NCBI GenBank assembly: GCA_027489295.1
Contig: JAIYAA010000247.1
Location: forward strand, 1 to 16,525
DNA length: 16,525 nucleotides
Direction: 5' to 3'
From: Sphingomonadales bacterium
GTDB taxonomy: Bacteria > Pseudomonadota > Alphaproteobacteria > Sphingomonadales > Sphingomonadaceae
Shown: one piece after another, positions 13,709-16,525 of the stretch
Position numbering within the stretch: position 1 is the stretch's first letter
Layout: the number at the start of each line of letters is the position of its first letter
Program-made: the position numbers and the translations under genes
Notes under the pieces: model-generated
Seen by the model: the letters and a program-made list of their open reading frames with translations, nothing else
Databases searched by the model: none
Told to the model about the DNA's origin: nothing

Positions 13709-14252
13709 ACAGACTCATTCCCTGAACGCCGAGGTCGGTACCGTGGAACTCCATCATGAGCCTGCCGTGTTCGGCATCACCGCCCCGGGTTTCGTGGCGC
13801 TGTCGATGCTCGCGGTGGTCCTGATCATCCTGGTCAACAAGGTGCCGGGCATGATCGGCGCCATGCTCGACAAGCAGATTTCCAAGATCCGCACCCAGCT
13901 GGACGAAGCGTCGAAGTTGCGTGCGGAAGCCGAGGCGATGCTCGCCGAGGCGAAGGCCCGCACCGCCTCTGCGGACGCGGATGCCAAGGCGGTTGTCGCC
14001 AACGCCCAGGTCGAGGCGGCTGCGCTGCAGGCAAAGGCAGAGGCCGACGCGGCCGAGCTGATCGCCCGCCGTACCCGCATGGCCGAGGACAAGATCGCCG
14101 CCGCCGAGCGCAGCGCGATCCAGGCGATCCGCACCAAGGCCGCCGATGCCGCCACGAGCGCCGCCGCTGCGGTGATCGCGGAGAAGCACGGCGCCGAGGC
14201 CGACAAGGCGCTGGTCGACAAGGCCATTGCCGGGCTGGGCCGGCTCAACTGA
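13701..14252 (+). CDS. atpF: ATP synthase Fo subunit b
   Basis: This is the second peripheral-stalk subunit, 183 aa from the ATG at 13701. The N-terminus is longer than in b' (residues 1-26), then comes one membrane helix (about 28-47, FVALSMLAVVLIILVN) and a long Ala-rich coiled coil (KQISKIRTQLDEASKLRAEAEAMLAEAKA onward). I prefer the ATG to an upstream in-frame TTG at 13695 because GAAGG-type sequence precedes it and it forms an ATGGCTGA overlap with the b' stop. Separate b and b' genes are typical of alphaproteobacteria and phototrophs. No delta or alpha subunit gene follows, so the F1 operon is elsewhere. Confidence 0.95.
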   Translation: MAEQTHSLNAEVGTVELHHEPAVFGITAPGFVALSMLAVVLIILVNKVPGMIGAMLDKQISKIRTQLDEASKLRAEAEAMLAEAKARTASADADAKAVVANAQVEAAALQAKAEADAAELIARRTRMAEDKIAAAERSAIQAIRTKAADAATSAAAAVIAEKHGAEADKALVDKAIAGLGRLN

Positions 14253-14264
14253 GCTGGCCTGCCG

Positions 14265-14288
14265 CGCTGCCCGTGCTACAGGGCGGCG
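14265..14288 (+). terminator. Hairpin at the atpF 3' end, without T tract
   Basis: CGCTGCCC (14265-14272) pairs with GGGCGGCG (14281-14288) as an 8-bp stem with one G-U pair and an 8-nt loop. It begins 12 bp after the atpF stop and ends directly against the ATG of the 68-aa ORF. There is no T run, so it may stabilise the atp mRNA 3' end rather than terminate. It would also hide any ribosome site for that ORF. Confidence 0.4.
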
Positions 14289-14495
14289 ATGGCTGAACCC
14301 AAACAATCCTATCGCTGGCTGAGCGCCGGTGCCCTGGTGGCACTGGCGCTCGCTGCGTTTGTGGCCGTGGTGGCGCTGCGCCACGCGGCGACCGATCATG
14401 CGCGCGCGACCGACGTGAAGGTTCGCGCCGACCAAGCGATGCAGCGGATCGAGGCCGAGGTGGACCGGCTGGAGAACGAGGCGGGGGCGCAGTAG
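14289..14495 (+). CDS. Possible 68-aa single-pass membrane protein
   Basis: I do not recognise this protein. The 68-residue ORF has a short polar N-terminus, one hydrophobic helix (LSAGALVALALAAFVAVVAL, about residues 11-30) and a charged C-terminal half (VKVRADQAMQRIEAEVDRLENEAG) with heptad-like spacing that could form a coiled coil. This gives a small bitopic membrane protein with a cytoplasmic coil, a shape like a miniature b subunit, and it lies 36 bp after atpF. Against it: no Shine-Dalgarno, and a stable hairpin abuts the ATG. In its favour: the protein has a sensible membrane-plus-coil composition rather than the Arg/Pro-rich look of shadow frames here. A link to ATP synthase is speculation from position. 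Confidence 0.5.
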   Translation: MAEPKQSYRWLSAGALVALALAAFVAVVALRHAATDHARATDVKVRADQAMQRIEAEVDRLENEAGAQ

Positions 14496-14512
14496 GCGGC
14501 GGCCATAGCCGT

Positions 14513-14531
14513 ATCCTCCCCTTGGGCGGGG
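14513..14531. repeat. Second copy of an intergenic 11-mer with small hairpin
   Basis: ATCCTCCCCTT (14513-14523) is identical to 6003-6013 in the hisE-HIT gap. Here CCCC (14518-14521) and GGGG (14528-14531) can form a short stem. Both copies lie between genes, which hints at a dispersed palindromic repeat, but two copies are weak evidence. The rest of 14496-14612 upstream of uvrC shows no clear promoter. Confidence 0.35.
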
Positions 14532-14612
14532 TAGCAAACGCTTCTGCCTCGGGCCGCTCGATGTTCGCAGATGCAGTGGCATCCCGCGCCGCGCGCGCCT
14601 ACATCGGCGCCA

Positions 14613-16525
14613 ATGAACGACCCCAATTCCCCCGAACGGTTCAACGAAGAAAAGGCCACCTACGCGGTGCGCGGCGCGGATGCGCCGGACCTCGACGCGG
14701 GCGTGGCCGCAATCCGCAACGTGCTGCAGACCCTGCCGATTCGTCCCGGCGTCTATCGGATGCAGGATGCCCGCGGCGACGTGCTGTACGTCGGCAAGGC
14801 GCGCGCGCTGAAGAACCGGGTGACCAACTACACCCAGGTCAACCGCCTCTCGAAGCGGCTCCAGCGCATGGTCGCGCAGACCCGGTCGATGACGATCGTC
14901 ACGACCAACAACGAGGCCGAGGCGCTGCTGCTCGAGGCGCAGCTGATCAAGCGCTACCGGCCGCCGTACAATGTGCTGCTGCGCGACGATAAGTCGTTCC
15001 CGTTCATCCTGCTGCGCCAGGATCACGACTTTGCGCGCGTTCAGCTGCATCGCGGCGCGCGGCGCTACAAGGGCGATTATTTCGGGCCGTTCGCGGGTGC
15101 GGGACAGGTGCGCAAGACGCTCAACGCGCTGCAGAAGCTGTTCCTGCTGCGCAGCTGTACCGACAGTTTCTTCGCCAGCCGCGACCGGCCGTGCCTGCTC
15201 TACCAGATCCGCCGCTGCTCGGCGCCGTGCGTCGATCGGATCGACGCGACGGGCTATGCCGAGCTGGTGGGCGACGCGCGCGACTTCCTCCAGGGCAAGT
15301 CGACCAAGGTCCAGGCCAAGCTGGGCGAGCAGATGCAGGCCGCCGCCGAAAATCTCGATTTCGAGCTGGCGGCGATCCTGCGCGACCGGCTGAAGGCGCT
15401 CACCTTCATCCAGGGCAGCCAGGCGATCAACGCCGAAGGGGTGGGCGATGCCGATATCTTCGCGCTGGCGGCCAAGTCCGGCGTGATCGGGATCGAGGCC
15501 TTCTTCATCCGCGGCGGCCAGAACTGGGGCCATCGTAGCTTCTTCCCCAGCCACACGCAGGAGGTGCCCGAGGACGAGGTGCTCGCCGCCTTCCTCATGC
15601 AGTTCTACGAGGAGGTGCCGCCGGCCAGGAACGTGTTCGTCGATCGCGAGCTGCCCGAGGCCGAGCTGCTCGCCGAGGCGATGGGTGAGCGGGCCGGGCA
15701 CAAGGTGGCGCTGTCCGTCCCGCAGCGCGGCGCACGGCGGCGGTTGCTCGATCAGGCGAAGCGCAACGCCGAAGAGGCGCTCGATCGCCGCCTCGCTGAA
15801 AGCACCACCCAGGCCCGCCTGCTCCGCGAGATGGCCGATCTGTTCGACCTGCCCGAGCCGCCGAACCGCATCGAGGTCTACGACAACAGCCATATCCAGG
15901 GGACCAATGCGGTCGGCGCGATGATCGTCGCGGGGCCTGAGGGCTTTCGCAAGAGCCAGTATCGCAAGTTCAACATCAAGCGTCCCGAGACGATCGCCGG
16001 CGACGATTACGGGATGATGCGCGAAGTGCTGAGCCGCCGCTTCGCCCGCGCGCAGGACGAAGATCCCGATCGCAGCCAGGGCGACTGGCCGGACCTGGTG
16101 CTGCTCGACGGCGGCAAGGGCCAGCTCAATGCGGCCAAGGCGGTACTGGAGGAACTGGGCATCGAGGATGTCTGTATGGTCGGCGTCGCCAAGGGCCCGC
16201 ACCATGGCCGCGACGGGCGCGAGGTGTTCCACCTGATGGACGGCAGCGAGCGGATGCTGCCGGTCAACGCGCCCTTGCTGTTCTACCTCCAGCGGCTGCG
16301 CGACGAGGTCCACCGCTTCGTCATCGGCGCCCACCGCGACAAGCGCGCCAAGGCGATCGGCGCGAGCCCGCTGGATGAGGTGCCGGGCATCGGCCCGGCG
16401 CGGAAGAAGGCGCTGCTGATGCACTTCGGCACGGCGCGGGCGGTGCGCAATGCCAGCCTGGAGGACCTGCAGAAGGCACCGGGTGTCTCAGCGGGCGTGG
16501 CGCAACAGGTCTACGACTTCTACCA
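14613..16525 (+). CDS. uvrC: Excinuclease ABC subunit C, 3' end cut by window
   Basis: UvrC makes both incisions around a DNA lesion in UvrABC nucleotide excision repair. The frame runs from ATG at 14613 off the window end (637 complete codons), with only a few residues likely missing. Domains in order: GIY-YIG nuclease (PGVYRMQD with Tyr48, LYVGKA with Tyr59); a four-cysteine cluster at Cys182, 194, 202 and 206, the same spacing as the iron-sulfur ligands reported for E. coli UvrC; a UVR helix pair near residues 220-265; the RNase H-like 5' nuclease with Asp424 (VYDNSH) and Asp499 (LLDGGKGQ) and the conserved GAHRDKRAK; and a C-terminal helix-hairpin-helix pair (LDEVPGIGPARKKALLMHFG). The N-terminus has about 28 residues more than E. 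coli UvrC before the nuclease domain. No Shine-Dalgarno precedes the ATG. Confidence 0.97.
   Translation, partial: MNDPNSPERFNEEKATYAVRGADAPDLDAGVAAIRNVLQTLPIRPGVYRMQDARGDVLYVGKARALKNRVTNYTQVNRLSKRLQRMVAQTRSMTIVTTNNEAEALLLEAQLIKRYRPPYNVLLRDDKSFPFILLRQDHDFARVQLHRGARRYKGDYFGPFAGAGQVRKTLNALQKLFLLRSCTDSFFASRDRPCLLYQIRRCSAPCVDRIDATGYAELVGDARDFLQGKSTKVQAKLGEQMQAAAENLDFELAAILRDRLKALTFIQGSQAINAEGVGDADIFALAAKSGVIGIEAFFIRGGQNWGHRSFFPSHTQEVPEDEVLAAFLMQFYEEVPPARNVFVDRELPEAELLAEAMGERAGHKVALSVPQRGARRRLLDQAKRNAEEALDRRLAESTTQARLLREMADLFDLPEPPNRIEVYDNSHIQGTNAVGAMIVAGPEGFRKSQYRKFNIKRPETIAGDDYGMMREVLSRRFARAQDEDPDRSQGDWPDLVLLDGGKGQLNAAKAVLEELGIEDVCMVGVAKGPHHGRDGREVFHLMDGSERMLPVNAPLLFYLQRLRDEVHRFVIGAHRDKRAKAIGASPLDEVPGIGPARKKALLMHFGTARAVRNASLEDLQKAPGVSAGVAQQVYDFY

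Noticed and set aside
13665..16424. 919-codon open frame on the minus strand across uvrC, the 68-aa ORF and atpF
   Set aside because: It lies entirely antisense to well-recognised genes, its protein is rich in His, Arg, Gln and Leu with no family motif, and long antisense frames are expected where third codon positions are nearly all G or C.
1..16525. tRNA, rRNA, CRISPR, insertion sequence, toxin-antitoxin or anti-phage system
   Set aside because: Reading both strands showed no cloverleaf, direct-repeat array, transposase, integrase or paired toxin-antitoxin genes; apart from two small unknown ORFs the content is core metabolism, transport and repair.

Overview
The window looks like chromosomal core DNA of an alphaproteobacterium, most likely a sphingomonad (Sphingomonas or a close relative). 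The reasons are the high GC content (about 70% in hand-counted his gene stretches), strongly GC-biased third codon positions, an alphaproteobacterial SspB with its C-terminal ClpX-binding tail, and a Fo operon ordered atpI-atpB-atpE-b'-b with no F1 genes after it. The genus is my inference from gene order and protein resemblance; no search was run.

Layout. 1-2402 (+): the 3' part of an SLC13-type permease with two TrkA-C domains, then a qor-type quinone reductase 14 bp later. 2410-2793 (-): a small secreted lipoprotein. 2876-3874 (+): an adenosine-kinase-like PfkB kinase starting at TTG. 3899-3933: a strong hairpin that probably terminates transcription in both directions. 3948-5474 (-): an APC-family amino acid transporter. 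5607-10304 (-): a histidine biosynthesis block read right to left as hisB-yciI-hisH-hisA-hisF, then an interruption, then hisE and a HIT protein. The interruption (6463-7258) holds a DUF454 membrane protein on the opposite strand and a 117-aa protein of unknown function in noticeably lower-GC DNA. 10376-10867 (+) and 10871-11554 (-): sspB and radC, convergent with 3 bp between them. 11840-14252 (+): the Fo part of ATP synthase. 14289-14495 (+): a possible 68-aa membrane protein. 14613 to the window end (+): uvrC, missing only its last codons.

How the genes work together. HisB, HisH, HisA, HisF and HisE are five enzymes of the histidine pathway; hisG, hisD, hisC and hisI are not in the window. 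hisB, yciI and hisH overlap by a few bases, as do hisA and hisF, so the first five genes are very likely one translationally coupled operon. hisE and the HIT gene must have their own promoter because an opposite-strand gene separates them from hisF. The atp genes encode the membrane proton channel (a, c-ring, b and b' stator) plus the assembly factor AtpI; the F1 subunits must be encoded elsewhere. RadC and UvrC are DNA-repair related, and SspB is a ClpXP adaptor.

I did not find a new defence system, mobile element, CRISPR array or RNA gene. The observations most worth a second look are regulatory. A TTG-type -35 box lies 34-36 nt upstream of five start codons (hisE, the 117-aa ORF, hisB, sspB, radC), which suggests leaderless transcripts. 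A terminator-like hairpin with a T run lies in the leader of the atp operon. Two mutually exclusive hairpins can cover the ribosome binding site of the HIT gene. A low-GC insertion splits the his operon. No gene-free stretch exceeds 300 bases; the longest, 11555-11839, carries the radC and atp promoter regions.
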